From Phytohabitans maris (GTDB lineage: Bacteria > Actinomycetota > Actinomycetes > Mycobacteriales > Micromonosporaceae), in assembly GCF_031085175.1 (NCBI RefSeq), contig NZ_JAVHUY010000019.1, forward strand, positions 97,416-161,415: a DNA stretch of 64,000 nucleotides, given 5' to 3'. Numbering within the stretch: the stretch's first letter is position 1; every line of letters begins with the position of its first letter. A program made the translations under genes and the position numbers. Under the pieces are notes generated by a model, which did no database searches, had not been told where the DNA came from, and was given only the letters and a program-made list of their open reading frames with translations. Shown here one piece after another: positions 1-9,319 of this stretch.

Positions 1-2
1 GC

Positions 3-278
3 CGTTGGCTCATCCACTTCCGGTTCATCCGCTACCGGCGTTGGGGCGCCGGCGACCAAACGAAGGCGAGAGGCCCGACGGTGACCGACGCTTGCCCGGA
101 CATCGGGGTGGAGGACCCGAGGTGGCGGGGCAGGCAATCACTCGTTAATCGGATAAGTCCGAATTTGTCGGGCGAAGCCTTGCCTGGCCGTGTGGCTGGG
201 CTGGCGTCAGAAGGTGTCCTAACTCACCGCAACACGATGGCGTCGCGAGAGCGCGTCATCGCGACCGGCAGGGTGTGA
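3..278 (+). CDS. possible 3' end of an upstream gene (partial)
   Basis: This frame is open from the left edge to a TGA four bases before the penicillin-binding protein start. Third codon positions are almost all G or C for roughly the first 140 bases, which looks coding, and the first residues read RWLIHFRFIRYRRW. After about base 140 the codon bias fades, so the true end of the gene could be disturbed. I do not recognise the product. In related actinomycetes a small DUF5318 protein or a PadR regulator often precedes this penicillin-binding protein, but nothing here proves that. Confidence 0.3.
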   Translation, partial: RWLIHFRFIRYRRWGAGDQTKARGPTVTDACPDIGVEDPRWRGRQSLVNRISPNLSGEALPGRVAGLASEGVLTHRNTMASRERVIATGRV

Positions 279-281
279 CGA

Positions 282-3035
282 ATGAACTCGTACGACGACC
301 CTAGTTCCGCGCGCGGTCGGGCCGGTATCCCGGGCCCGTCCGACGACTACGGGGCCCCCAGCGCCCGTGGGTCGGCACGCGGCGGCTCCGAGGGTGGCTG
401 GTCCCGCAACGGCGACGGGTACGGCTCCGGTCCGGCTCCCCGCGCCTCGTCCGGGCGTGCCCCCGCGGGTTCCTCGGGACGGGCCTCGGTCGGCTCCTCG
501 CCCGGCCGAGCCTCCGTCGGTTCCTCCGGGCGGGCCTCGGTCGGTTCGGCTTCTGTCGGCTCGGCCTCCCCCGCCTCCCCCGGGCGGGCCTCGGTCGCCG
601 GCTCCGCGGGCCGGGCGACCGTCGGCCGCGCCGTGGTCCGTCCGGTCTCGCCGGCCGGGCCGGGCCTCGGCCGACCCGACGTGCTGGAAGGCCCCGGCGG
701 GCCGAGCGGGCCGACCGGCCCCGGACGCCGCGCGGCCAAGGCCGGCAAGGGCGATCCGGCCGCGATCAAGCGAGCCAAGCGGCGCAAGCGGATCAACTGG
801 ATCGTCGCCGCGTTCGCGGTCGTGGTCATGATGGCCGGTGCCGGCGTGGTAGGCCTGACCTGGTTCTACGACGACGTGCCGACCTACGACACGAGCGAGC
901 TGCAGGCGACCTCGATCGTCTACTCGGACGGCAAGACCGAGCTGGCCAAGCTGGGCGAGGTCAACCGCACGCTCGTGCCGGCCGAAAAGATCTCCCCGGT
1001 GGTCAAGCAGGCCGTGATGGCCGCGGAGGACAAGAACTTCCTCGACCACGAGGGCATCGACCTCAAGGGCATCGCCCGCGCCGCGTGGAACAACTTCACC
1101 GGCGGCGACACCCAGGGCGCCTCGACGATCACCCAGCAGTACGCGCGGCACGCCGCCGACCTCAGCGGCATCAACTACAACCGCAAGATCCGCGAAGCGG
1201 TCCTGGCGCGCAAGCTGGAGCAGGACTTCTCCAAGGACGAGATCCTCGGCTACTACCTCAACGCGATCTACTTCGGCCGGGGCGCGCACGGCGTCGAGGC
1301 CGCCGCCCAGATGTACTTCCGCAAGTCGGTGCTGACGCAGCCCGGCCAGAAGAACGCGCTCACCAAGGAAGAGGCCGCCGTCCTCGCCGCGGTGATCAAG
1401 CAGCCGGAGCCGGACACCGCGACCGGCCACAAGGGCTACGACCCGCAGACCAACATCGAAGCGGCGAAGGAGCGGTGGAACTACACCCTCGGCAACATGG
1501 TGGAAAAGGGGTGGATGACCCCGGAGGAGCGGGCCAAGTCCGTCTACCCGGAGAAGACGCTGCAGAAGTACGACCCGAAGAAGTGCAACATCGGGTGCGG
1601 TATCGACAAGCCGACCGGCAACGTCGTGAACTACGTCCGCGACGAGCTTGAGGCGATGGGTATCCCGGCCGCCGAGTGGAAGAAGGGCGGCTACCGGATC
1701 ACCACCACCATCGACTCGCGTGCGCAGAAGGCGGCGGAGGAAGCGGCCCGCTGGGCGTCCACCTCCTCGCCGATGCACAAGCTGCCGAAGTACTACAAGG
1801 CGGCGTTGGTGGCGATCAACCCGAGCAACGGCCAGGTGATGGCCTACTACGGTGGTGAAAACGGCACCGGGTACGACTACGCCGGCCTCAACGACGGCGG
1901 CAACTCGGGCGGCCACGCCGCAGGCTCGACATTCAAGATCTACACTCTCGCCGCGGCGCTGCGGGAGGAGATCCCGATGGACTCGCGCTGGGACGCCCTC
2001 AAGGACGACGACAACGGGCGAAAGATCTCGAACGCGGGCCGCGACGCCGGCGACATCAAGTGCGGCCACTCCTGCACGCTGGAGCAGTCGACGATCTCCT
2101 CGTACAACGTCCCGTTCTACTGGATCGCCGACGGGATCGGGCCGGACAAGGTGGTCGCCGCGGCCCGCGACGCGGGCATCCGCACGATGTTCGACACCAG
2201 CAAGGGCAAGCCGCACGACCTCACCAAGACCGACCCGAAGAAGCTGGCGCCGGCCGAGTTCGACAACGAGGTGGCGTTCGGCCAGTACCCGATCACCGTG
2301 CTCGACCACGCCAACGGTGTAGCCACCCTGGCCAACCGCGGGGTCTACAACAAGGCCCACTTCATCCGGTCGGTGGAAAAGCGCGACGCGAACGGCAAGT
2401 TCGTCAAGCTGGCCGGCAAGGGCGAAAAGCTCGACCCGCAGACGCGGTTCGTGGCCAACCAGATCGACGACATCAACGCCGTACTCCAGAAGATCCCGGA
2501 CAACATCGGCAAGGATCTGAAGGAGGGCCGCCCGGCCACCGGTAAGACCGGCACCTGGGAACTCAACCAGGAGCGCAGCGACAACGGTGACGCCTGGATG
2601 GTCGGCGCGACGCCGCAGGTGGCGGCCGCGGTCTGGGTGGGCACCGAGGGCAAACGCCGGGCGATCGAGGAGGCCGGCGGCAAGAAGATGTCGGGCTCCG
2701 GTACGCCGGCGTCGATCTGGGAAATGTTCATGGACCTCGTGCACTCCCGCCTCGGGCTGCCGGTCGAGCGGTTCGAGGAGCGGAAGAACACCGGCAACCC
2801 GGACAGCACGTACCCGAACGGCCAGTCACCACCGCCCCCGACCCAGGGGCCCAACAACGGCAACCCCTGTGGCAACCTGCCCGATTTCCTCTGCCCCGAC
2901 CGCGACAACGGTGGCGACAACAACAACAACGACGGCAACGGCAACGGCAACAACAACCAGGGGCCGAACGCGGGTACCCCGACCACGGCTCCACCGCCGG
3001 AAAACCCGTTCCCGAACGGGGGCGGAGGCGGCTAG
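282..3035 (+). CDS. class A penicillin-binding protein (glycosyltransferase/transpeptidase)
   Basis: This bifunctional enzyme of the outer membrane face polymerises and cross-links peptidoglycan. The first ~170 residues are a disordered cytoplasmic tail with GRASVGS-type repeats, followed by a basic stretch and one membrane helix (about 171-193). The GT51 domain shows EDKNFLDHEGID, GASTITQQ, a RKIRE motif and YLNAIYFGRG. The transpeptidase domain has the nucleophile motif STFK near residue 548, SYN, and KTG near residue 754. The C-terminus is an Asn/Gly/Pro-rich tail of about 90 residues. The ATG start is four bases after the preceding open frame. The 917-residue length fits actinobacterial PonA-like proteins with long tails. 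A strong hairpin follows. Confidence 0.96.
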   Translation: MNSYDDPSSARGRAGIPGPSDDYGAPSARGSARGGSEGGWSRNGDGYGSGPAPRASSGRAPAGSSGRASVGSSPGRASVGSSGRASVGSASVGSASPASPGRASVAGSAGRATVGRAVVRPVSPAGPGLGRPDVLEGPGGPSGPTGPGRRAAKAGKGDPAAIKRAKRRKRINWIVAAFAVVVMMAGAGVVGLTWFYDDVPTYDTSELQATSIVYSDGKTELAKLGEVNRTLVPAEKISPVVKQAVMAAEDKNFLDHEGIDLKGIARAAWNNFTGGDTQGASTITQQYARHAADLSGINYNRKIREAVLARKLEQDFSKDEILGYYLNAIYFGRGAHGVEAAAQMYFRKSVLTQPGQKNALTKEEAAVLAAVIKQPEPDTATGHKGYDPQTNIEAAKERWNYTLGNMVEKGWMTPEERAKSVYPEKTLQKYDPKKCNIGCGIDKPTGNVVNYVRDELEAMGIPAAEWKKGGYRITTTIDSRAQKAAEEAARWASTSSPMHKLPKYYKAALVAINPSNGQVMAYYGGENGTGYDYAGLNDGGNSGGHAAGSTFKIYTLAAALREEIPMDSRWDALKDDDNGRKISNAGRDAGDIKCGHSCTLEQSTISSYNVPFYWIADGIGPDKVVAAARDAGIRTMFDTSKGKPHDLTKTDPKKLAPAEFDNEVAFGQYPITVLDHANGVATLANRGVYNKAHFIRSVEKRDANGKFVKLAGKGEKLDPQTRFVANQIDDINAVLQKIPDNIGKDLKEGRPATGKTGTWELNQERSDNGDAWMVGATPQVAAAVWVGTEGKRRAIEEAGGKKMSGSGTPASIWEMFMDLVHSRLGLPVERFEERKNTGNPDSTYPNGQSPPPPTQGPNNGNPCGNLPDFLCPDRDNGGDNNNNDGNGNGNNNQGPNAGTPTTAPPPENPFPNGGGGG

Positions 3036-3064
3036 CCGCGACCGGTGCCTACTCGACGATTGCT

Positions 3065-3095
3065 GGGATCCGCGCGGGCAGACCGCGCGGATCCC
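3065..3095 (+). terminator. strong hairpin after the penicillin-binding protein gene
   Basis: Perfect 13-bp inverted repeat (arms 3065-3077 and 3083-3095, GC-rich) with a five-base loop GCAGA. It lies 30 bases after the stop codon and 28 before the next start. No U-tract follows, which is usual for actinomycete terminators. Confidence 0.75.
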
Positions 3096-3122
3096 GCCGT
3101 TGATAGGGCATGATGCCTCTTT

Positions 3123-4640
3123 ATGAGCGTGCGTACGACTGACATCGATGGATCTGAACGTGTGGATCATCCGGCCCAGTCGGACGGCTTCGTGCGCGGG
3201 CTCTCCGAGGTGATCGGCGGGCCGATCGGCGAGCATGCCGCCGGCCACGACAAGCCGCAGGCGCAGTGGAGCGGGCGCTTCTGGACCGCCACCCGCATCG
3301 TCATCGCGCTGACCTGCCTCACGCTCGCCCTGCACTGGGTGCAAAAGTCCCCGTGCCGCGACGGCGCCTGGGCCGACCACATCCAGTACACGCGGTTCTG
3401 CTACACCGACGTGCTCGCGCTCTACTACGCCGAAGGGCTCAACGAGGGCAAGGTCCCGTACCGCGACCACCCGGTCGAGTACCCGGTGCTCACCGGCTAC
3501 TTCATGGGCGTGCTCGGGCTGCCGGTGCACGCGCTCGGCGAGAGCCGGCCCGAGCTCAACCAGGCGCTGTGGTTTTACGATGCCAACGCCCTGGTGCTCG
3601 GGGCGCTCGCGGTCGCGACGGTCGGCGCGATCCTGGCCGTACGGCGACGACGACCTTGGGACGCGGCGATGTTCGCGCTCTCCCCCGCGCTCTTCGTCAC
3701 CGCGACGGTCAACTGGGACTTCCTCGCCATCGGGCTGGCCGCCTTCGGCATGTACGCCTGGGCGAGACGACATCCCGCCGTCGCCGGCATCCTCCTGGGG
3801 CTCGCCGGCGCGGCGAAGATGTGGCCACTGTTCATCCTCGGGCCGCTCCTGGTCCTCGGGCTCCGCACCGAGCGGCTCCGGCAGGCGTTGCTGGCCACCG
3901 GCACCGCGCTCGTCACGCTGGTCGCGGTCAACCTGCCGGTCGCCATCCCGTACCGGGAGAGCTGGGACAGGTTCTTCGAGCTCAACACCGAGCGCCCGAT
4001 CGACTGGGGCACGTTGTGGTACATCGGCCGGTATCTCGACGGCAAGTGGAACCCGGCCGACGGGCCGTTCCAGTGGTTGAGCAACCACGTCGACCCGCAG
4101 CTCAACTACCTGACGTACGGGCTGTTCGGCCTCAGCTGCCTGGCCATCGCCGCGCTGGCCCTCTTCGCGCCCCGCAAGCCCCGCCTCGCCGCCCTGGCGT
4201 TCCTGGTGGTCGCCTCGTTCCTGATCTTCAGCAAGGTCTGGTCCCAGCAGTACGTGCTCTGGCTGCTCCCGCTCGCCGTGCTGGCCCGGCCGCGGTGGGG
4301 CGCGTTCCTTGCCTGGCAGATCGCCGAGGTCCTGTACTTCGTCTCGTTCTACGGCGAGCTGCTCGGCGCCTCCGGCAAGCAGGTCTTCCCGGAGGGCGTC
4401 TTCGTGCTCGCCGCCACGCTGCGCCTCGTCACCGTCGCCGTCCTATGTGGACTGATCGTGCGCGACATCCTGCGGCCGGAGCGCGACCCGGTGCGGCAGA
4501 CCTACGAGGACGACCCGGACGGCGGCGTCTTCGACGGTGCCGAGGACGCGCCGTGGCTGGCCCGCTGGCGCGCGCGCCGGGCGCTTGCCGACAACCCGCC
4601 GGACAACCCGCCGCCGGACCGCGAGCCGGTGACCGCCTGA
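3123..4640 (+). CDS. GT87-family integral membrane glycosyltransferase
   Basis: A polytopic membrane protein of 505 residues resembling GT87 (DUF2029) enzymes, which transfer mannose or arabinose from polyprenyl-phosphate donors to cell-envelope glycolipids on the outer side of the membrane. The first ~55 residues are hydrophilic, followed by about ten hydrophobic segments. The first large extracytoplasmic loop carries YRDHPVEYPVLTG, typical of the family. The C-terminal ~45 residues are charged and cytoplasmic. It sits directly downstream of the penicillin-binding protein, a pairing seen in other actinomycetes, but a terminator separates them. The sugar and acceptor are not predictable from sequence. 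Confidence 0.85.
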   Translation: MSVRTTDIDGSERVDHPAQSDGFVRGLSEVIGGPIGEHAAGHDKPQAQWSGRFWTATRIVIALTCLTLALHWVQKSPCRDGAWADHIQYTRFCYTDVLALYYAEGLNEGKVPYRDHPVEYPVLTGYFMGVLGLPVHALGESRPELNQALWFYDANALVLGALAVATVGAILAVRRRRPWDAAMFALSPALFVTATVNWDFLAIGLAAFGMYAWARRHPAVAGILLGLAGAAKMWPLFILGPLLVLGLRTERLRQALLATGTALVTLVAVNLPVAIPYRESWDRFFELNTERPIDWGTLWYIGRYLDGKWNPADGPFQWLSNHVDPQLNYLTYGLFGLSCLAIAALALFAPRKPRLAALAFLVVASFLIFSKVWSQQYVLWLLPLAVLARPRWGAFLAWQIAEVLYFVSFYGELLGASGKQVFPEGVFVLAATLRLVTVAVLCGLIVRDILRPERDPVRQTYEDDPDGGVFDGAEDAPWLARWRARRALADNPPDNPPPDREPVTA

Positions 4641-4674
4641 GGGCCTGGCGCCGAGGGAACTCCGGGCGGCCGGC

Positions 4675-6936
4675 TCAGAGGTGGTACACGATCGTGTTGC
4701 CGATCTCCTCGCGCCGGATGCCCAGCGTGTCGACCGGCATGTCCACCGCGGCCTGCCACGGCGTGCCGTCGAGCGAGTCGCGCAGCAGCACGACCGTCTT
4801 GACGCCCAGCTCGCGCAGGTAGTCGACGCTGGCCTGGTCGGGGAAGGTGCGCGCGGCCTCCCGGGTGCGCTCCTGCCGCACCGGCGTAAACCCGCTACCG
4901 CCGTTGACCACCGGCTGGAAGCGCGTGGTCGACCAGAGCATCACAGGCTGCTCGTACGTCCGGTTGAAGGGCAGCACGACGATCGGTCCGGGGTCGGTGC
5001 GCATCACCTCCGGCTGCTGGGGCACGACCGGGTGCGGCGTGGTGTTGAGGCCCTCGACCAGCACCAGCAGCAGCGGCACGAGCGTGACGAGGCGGAGCAG
5101 GACGCCGGGCCGCCCGGTGACCCGGATCGCGGCGATGTCGTTGACCCGGCGGACGAGCGCGCTCACCGTTCCGGCCGCGAGGATGCCCAGCAGCAGCGTG
5201 GTCCAGAGCATGAGCCGGCCCGGCGTACGCAGGCCGTCCCAGCCCGGCAGGTGGTTGAAGAGCGGCAGGTAGGTGTATGTGCCGCCGAAGAAGTTGGGGC
5301 CCATCGCGAGGATCGCGGTGACCAGGACGCCGGCGAGCAGCAGGAGCCGGTGGCGCAGCTTCCAGACCGAGAAGAAGATGCCGGCGAGGGCGAGCGCGTA
5401 CAGTACGTATCCCGGCAGCACGGTCATCTCGGCCGGCCAGCGCATGCCGTTACGCACACTCTCGTGCAGGTCACCCCAGATCAGTGACTCGGGCGGCGCG
5501 GTGAAGAAACCGCTCGGCGGCGGCGAGTACGCCTCCAGGTCCTGGACCCGGCGGGTCGCCTCGGGGTGCTGGTAGGCCACCTCGAAGTACACCAGGGAGA
5601 GCAGCGCGCCGGTCGCGGCGAAGACCAGGCCGCCGATGAGGTCGGCGATGACGAGGCGGGTGCCCCACGGCCGCCGGACCCGCCAGTGCCGCACCCGGCG
5701 CCCCAACCGGATCGCGACGGTGACGAGCGTGACGAGCCCGAGCACGTACGCGAAGACGAGGCCGATGCCGAAGCCCAGCGTGATCTGCCACGCCGCCACG
5801 AGCCAGCCGGCGAACGCCCAGCCCGCGTGGCGCCGCTCCGGGCGGAACCCGTGCGTCAACGACCAGCCGTGCCCGCGGGCCAGCATCGCCAGCGCCAGCG
5901 GGATCCCGCCGTTGGAGACGATGTGCAGGTGGCCGGCCTGGGCGAGCATCCAGGGGGCGTAGGTGTAGGCGGCGCCGGCCACGATCGCGCCGGTGCGGCC
6001 CGCGCCGAGCTGGCGGACCAGCGCGTACGCCCCGAAGGTCGCCAGTGCGTGGGCCAGCACAAAAATGATGTTGTATCGGAGGATCGCGGCCGCCGGGCCC
6101 TCGCCGATCATCCCGGCCGGCGCGTATCCGAGCAGCGTGTCGGAGAACGCGAAGCTGAGCCGCTCCGGGAAGAACGTGTTGGAGTCCCACAGCTGGCTCG
6201 GGTCGCTGAGCAGGATGTGCCCGGACCAGGCCATCTGCCAGGCCTGCAGCGCCGGGTCCTGGAAGTCTTGCGGCAGGGTGTGCAGCGGGTAGCGCAGGGT
6301 GGGCCAGGTCATCAGCACCGCGAGCGCGAGCGAGCCGAGGCTGGCGAGCGTCCACTCGTGGATCAGGAAGCGGCCGATCGCCCGCCCGACCCGTTGGCGC
6401 CGGGTGGGTGGCCGCTCCGGCTCGGGCGCGAACGACGCGAACGGGTCGCGGGGCGGCTCCTCCTTGACCTTGATCTCCTCGACCTTGGTGTCGCCATCTC
6501 TGGGCGCCGCCTGCGCCTCCTTGACCTGGGCCGTCTCGCCCGCGCCGCCCTCCCCGGCCTTGTCGCCGGCGGTCTTGTCCCCGGCCGCCCCGGCCCTGTC
6601 GGGCTCAGACTTGGCGGGCTCAGGCTTAGGGGACTCAGCCTCGGCGGCTCCGGCCTCGGTGGGCTCGGCTTTGGCAGGCTCAGTCTCAGCCGCTCCGGCC
6701 TTGGCGGCCGCTCCGGCCTCAGCGGGCTCGGCTTTGGAGGGCTCGGCCGCGGTGGGCTCGGCCGTCGTGGGCTTGGCTTCAGTGGGCTCGGCTTTGGAGG
6801 GTGCGGCCTTCGTGGGCTGAGCTTTGGGGGGCTCGGCCCTGCTGGTTTCAGCGGCGGTCGCGCCGTCCGTGGGGGGTGCGCCCTGCTCCGGAACCGTCGG
6901 GTCGCCGTCGACGACCTGCGGCTGCTCCGTACTCAT
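4675..6936 (-). CDS. large polytopic membrane protein, GT-C-like, with a KAEPT-repeat tail
   Basis: 753 residues. The N-terminal ~200 residues are a low-complexity Ala/Glu/Pro/Lys tail built from repeats such as KAEPTEA. The rest holds about eleven to twelve membrane helices. After the first helix the loop reads DFQDPALQAWQMAW, then WDSNTFFPE. That arrangement is typical of lipid-linked-sugar glycosyltransferases of the GT-C fold, so a role in envelope glycan assembly is plausible but not shown. It begins 11 bases after the stop of the AP endonuclease gene on the same strand, so the two are probably co-transcribed. It converges on the GT87 gene with only 34 bases between stops. Confidence 0.8.
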   Translation of the reverse strand: MSTEQPQVVDGDPTVPEQGAPPTDGATAAETSRAEPPKAQPTKAAPSKAEPTEAKPTTAEPTAAEPSKAEPAEAGAAAKAGAAETEPAKAEPTEAGAAEAESPKPEPAKSEPDRAGAAGDKTAGDKAGEGGAGETAQVKEAQAAPRDGDTKVEEIKVKEEPPRDPFASFAPEPERPPTRRQRVGRAIGRFLIHEWTLASLGSLALAVLMTWPTLRYPLHTLPQDFQDPALQAWQMAWSGHILLSDPSQLWDSNTFFPERLSFAFSDTLLGYAPAGMIGEGPAAAILRYNIIFVLAHALATFGAYALVRQLGAGRTGAIVAGAAYTYAPWMLAQAGHLHIVSNGGIPLALAMLARGHGWSLTHGFRPERRHAGWAFAGWLVAAWQITLGFGIGLVFAYVLGLVTLVTVAIRLGRRVRHWRVRRPWGTRLVIADLIGGLVFAATGALLSLVYFEVAYQHPEATRRVQDLEAYSPPPSGFFTAPPESLIWGDLHESVRNGMRWPAEMTVLPGYVLYALALAGIFFSVWKLRHRLLLLAGVLVTAILAMGPNFFGGTYTYLPLFNHLPGWDGLRTPGRLMLWTTLLLGILAAGTVSALVRRVNDIAAIRVTGRPGVLLRLVTLVPLLLVLVEGLNTTPHPVVPQQPEVMRTDPGPIVVLPFNRTYEQPVMLWSTTRFQPVVNGGSGFTPVRQERTREAARTFPDQASVDYLRELGVKTVVLLRDSLDGTPWQAAVDMPVDTLGIRREEIGNTIVYHL

Positions 6937-6947
6937 CGAATGGGTCC

Positions 6948-7724
6948 TTATCGGCCGACGCGGTCACGCAGGAAGGTGATGTCGGCGGCCTGCCCCTCCA
7001 CGCCGCCCGGCGTCTCGACCACGACCGGCGCGCCCGCCGCCCGCACGACGGCCACCACCAGCTCGGGGTCGATCTTGCCGCTCTCCAGGTTGTCGTGGCG
7101 ATCCCGCCCGGAGTCGAAGTCGTCCCTCGAGCCGTTCGCGTGGATCAGGTCGATGCGGCCGGTGATCGCCTTGATCCGATCGACCGCGGTGAGCAGGTCT
7201 TCGCCGCCGGCGTGGGCGTGGCAGGTGTCGAGGCAGAAGCCGGGCTCGAACTCGCCGATCGCGTCCCACAGCCGGGCCAGCGCGTCGAAGCGGCGGGCGC
7301 AGGCGTTGTCACCACCGGCCGTGTTTTCGATCAGGACCGGGGTGGCGAAACCGCCCGCCTTCGCCGCGTACTCGAAGGCTTTGCGCCAGTTGTCGAAGCC
7401 GGTGGCGATGTCTTCGCCCTTCTCGACGTGTCCACCGTGGACGATGATCCCCCTGGCCCCGACGTCGGCCGCGCCCGCGGCGTGGCTCATCAGCAGCTTG
7501 CGGCTGGGGATGCGGATGCGGTTGTTGAGCGTCGCCACGTTGATCCGGTACGGCGCGTGGATGTAGACGTCGACGCCGGAGGCGCGCAGTGCCTCGGCGT
7601 CGTCGCGTGGCGCCGGATCCTTCCACGCCTGTGGATCAGTGAGGAAGAACTGCACCGTCTCGGCGTCGCGGGCGGTCGCGGCGCCCAGCGGGTCGGTCGA
7701 GTCGACGTGGGCTCCGATACGCAT
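6948..7724 (-). CDS. nfo: endonuclease IV-like AP endonuclease
   Basis: A 258-residue TIM-barrel metalloenzyme that cuts DNA 5' to abasic sites during base excision repair. Metal-ligand positions of the Nfo family are visible: [36 protein letters not shown] followed by DRHDN, and VVETPGG. The start at 7724 gives [12 protein letters not shown], where family members begin. An upstream in-frame start at 7787 would add 21 residues unlike the family. Its stop is 11 bases before the large membrane protein gene. Alternatives within the xylose-isomerase-like superfamily are possible but the ligand set argues for Nfo. Confidence 0.88.
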   Translation of the reverse strand: MRIGAHVDSTDPLGAATARDAETVQFFLTDPQAWKDPAPRDDAEALRASGVDVYIHAPYRINVATLNNRIRIPSRKLLMSHAAGAADVGARGIIVHGGHVEKGEDIATGFDNWRKAFEYAAKAGGFATPVLIENTAGGDNACARRFDALARLWDAIGEFEPGFCLDTCHAHAGGEDLLTAVDRIKAITGRIDLIHANGSRDDFDSGRDRHDNLESGKIDPELVVAVVRAAGAPVVVETPGGVEGQAADITFLRDRVGR

Positions 7725-7889
7725 GGGCCCGAGCCTACTGAAGGGGACTGACGGTCCGTCATCGAGCGGCTGTTCCTGACAAATCACCCGTCACCGGCGA
7801 CTCGCCCAATTCGTTGCTCGGTGTAGATACCAGCCCGGGATGTCCTTTCAGCAGTTCCCGGGCGGGCCGCCGACCTGGGGAGATGGTGA

Positions 7890-8687
7890 ATGCCGCCGCT
7901 GGTCCGAAACCGCGCCGCCGCCACCGCGGTCGCCGCGCTCTTCGCTGCCATGCCGCTGCTGGTCACTTCCGCCGCGCAGGCCGCACCGGCGCGGGAGCCG
8001 CTGCCGGCCGAGAGTGGCGAGGAGGTCGTGTTCAACGGCGACCGGGGGCTCCTCGGCGTCTCCTGCACGGCCAACCCCAGCACCAACTCCGTCACGGTGC
8101 CGGCGGAGACCACGCTCCGGGTGGTCAACAACACCGGGTACCGGGCGAAGCTGTTGCTGGATGGCGCCTCGCAGGGTGAGATCGCGGATGGCGGGGCAGC
8201 CCCGGTGATCTTCTACCGTGGTCCGGTCCAGCTCGGGCTCAAGCCGAGCTGCATGATCTCCGACGAGTCCGCCGTGCGGGTGGAGGTCGTCCCGGCCCCG
8301 GACCCCACCACGCCCTCCGCCAAGCCCCGGACCTCGTCGCCCCGCCCATCGGCCGGCGGCAGCAGCCGCGAGCCGCGGCAAGAGGAGCCGGACGCGGTGC
8401 CTTCGACCGCGCCCGCGCCGTCCCTCGACGAGACGGAGACACCCGAACCGGCGACTGCCGGCGAAGACGGTGGCAACCTGGGCGACGCCCTGGCTACCGT
8501 TGACGAGACATCGGGTACCGCTGACGAGGGCGTGGCCGCCGAGGCACTCTCCTCGGTCCAGCCGGTGCGCAAGAGCGGACCAATTGGCCTTTTGGCACTC
8601 ATTGCCACGGTTTGCGTGGTGGGCGTCACGGCAGGTGCAATTCGGGCAATTATCGCCCAACGTGCAACCCGGACGGGCGTGGCGTAA
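7890..8687 (+). CDS. secreted protein with C-terminal membrane anchor
   Basis: 265 residues with a clear Sec signal peptide (positively charged start, hydrophobic core, cleavage near AQA-APA at about residue 31). Next comes a ~90-residue globular part with two cysteines whose beta-rich pattern (TVPAETTLRVVNNTGYRAK) resembles a cupredoxin-like sandwich, though copper ligands are not obvious. A Pro/Ser/Glu-rich stalk of ~110 residues follows, and a C-terminal helix (GPIGLLALIATVCVV) with a short basic tail. A GGGGAGA-like ribosome site precedes the ATG. It is divergent from the AP endonuclease gene. Function unknown. Confidence 0.8.
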   Translation: MPPLVRNRAAATAVAALFAAMPLLVTSAAQAAPAREPLPAESGEEVVFNGDRGLLGVSCTANPSTNSVTVPAETTLRVVNNTGYRAKLLLDGASQGEIADGGAAPVIFYRGPVQLGLKPSCMISDESAVRVEVVPAPDPTTPSAKPRTSSPRPSAGGSSREPRQEEPDAVPSTAPAPSLDETETPEPATAGEDGGNLGDALATVDETSGTADEGVAAEALSSVQPVRKSGPIGLLALIATVCVVGVTAGAIRAIIAQRATRTGVA

Positions 8688-8707
8688 TATACAAATCAAC
8701 ACAGGCT

Positions 8708-8792
8708 CCGCGGGGCGCCTTCTATCCAACCTCGTCGGTGTGGTCGTTCCTCCCCAGGTCCCACCCAAAGAAGCGGATAGGGCGCCCCGCGG
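8708..8792 (+). repeat. 12-bp inverted repeat upstream of rpsF
   Basis: Perfect arms CCGCGGGGCGCC (8708-8719) and GGCGCCCCGCGG (8781-8792), 61 bases apart, between the secreted-protein gene and rpsF. It could be a terminator for the upstream gene or an upper part of the rpsF leader; the long loop makes a simple terminator less certain. Confidence 0.5.
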
Positions 8793-8884
8793 CTCTTCAT
8801 GCCGGGACAGCCCGGTATCCTGGTTCGGTTCGTCTTGTCGCCGTGGGCCTATCCCACGGCGTCACTTGTGCGAACAGACGCACG

Positions 8885-8928
8885 ACCTCCTGCCGCGGAT
8901 GGACCGCGGCCGCTAGCCCAGAGGAGGT
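8885..8928 (+). promoter_or_regulatory. rpsF leader hairpin that pairs with the ribosome binding site
   Basis: ACCTCCT at 8885-8891 is fully complementary to the AGGAGGT ribosome binding site at 8922-8928. Inside lies a second perfect stem, GCCGCGG (8892-8898) with CCGCGGC (8904-8910), closed by a five-base loop. The pairing would hide the binding site of the TTG-started rpsF gene. A structured S6:S18-binding leader at this operon is known in many bacteria; assignment of this hairpin to that class is inference. Confidence 0.6.
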
Positions 8929-8937
8929 GAGCACGTC

Positions 8938-9228
8938 TTGCGTCATTACGAGATCATGGTGATCCTCGATCCAAGCCTCGAGGAGCGCACCGTCGCCCCG
9001 TCGTTGGACACGTACCTCAACGTGATCCGCACCGCGGGTGGCTCGGTGGAGAAGCTCGACGTCTGGGGTCGCCGGCGTCTGCAGTTCGAGATCAAGAAGA
9101 AGGCCGAAGGCATCTACGCGGTCATCGATCTGCAGGCATCCCCTGAGGCGGTCGCGGAGTTGGATCGTCAGCTGCGGCTGAACGAGTCCATTCTGCGTAC
9201 CAAGGTCATCCGGCCGGACGTCCGCTGA
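8938..9228 (+). CDS. rpsF: 30S ribosomal protein S6
   Basis: 96 residues beginning [12 protein letters not shown], the standard S6 N-terminus, and including the [10 protein letters not shown] segment. S6 forms a heterodimer with S18 on the platform of the small subunit. The start codon is TTG at 8938; an exact AGGAGGT lies nine bases upstream and no other start gives the family N-terminus. It is the first gene of rpsF-ssb-rpsR-rplI, and the leader hairpin above suggests translational feedback by the S6:S18 pair. Confidence 0.97.
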   Translation: MRHYEIMVILDPSLEERTVAPSLDTYLNVIRTAGGSVEKLDVWGRRRLQFEIKKKAEGIYAVIDLQASPEAVAELDRQLRLNESILRTKVIRPDVR

Positions 9229-9319
9229 CGCGGCGCCGGCTCGCCCGGATCAGCCTCGTCGTGTTGTCGTACGGCTCTGGGAGCCTTTCGACAAACGATG
9301 AGTGCGCGAGGAGTTGGTC

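Noticed and set aside
219..2744. 841-residue minus-strand open frame opposite the penicillin-binding protein
   Set aside because: It is a long antisense shadow of a high-GC gene; the plus strand shows all glycosyltransferase and transpeptidase motifs.
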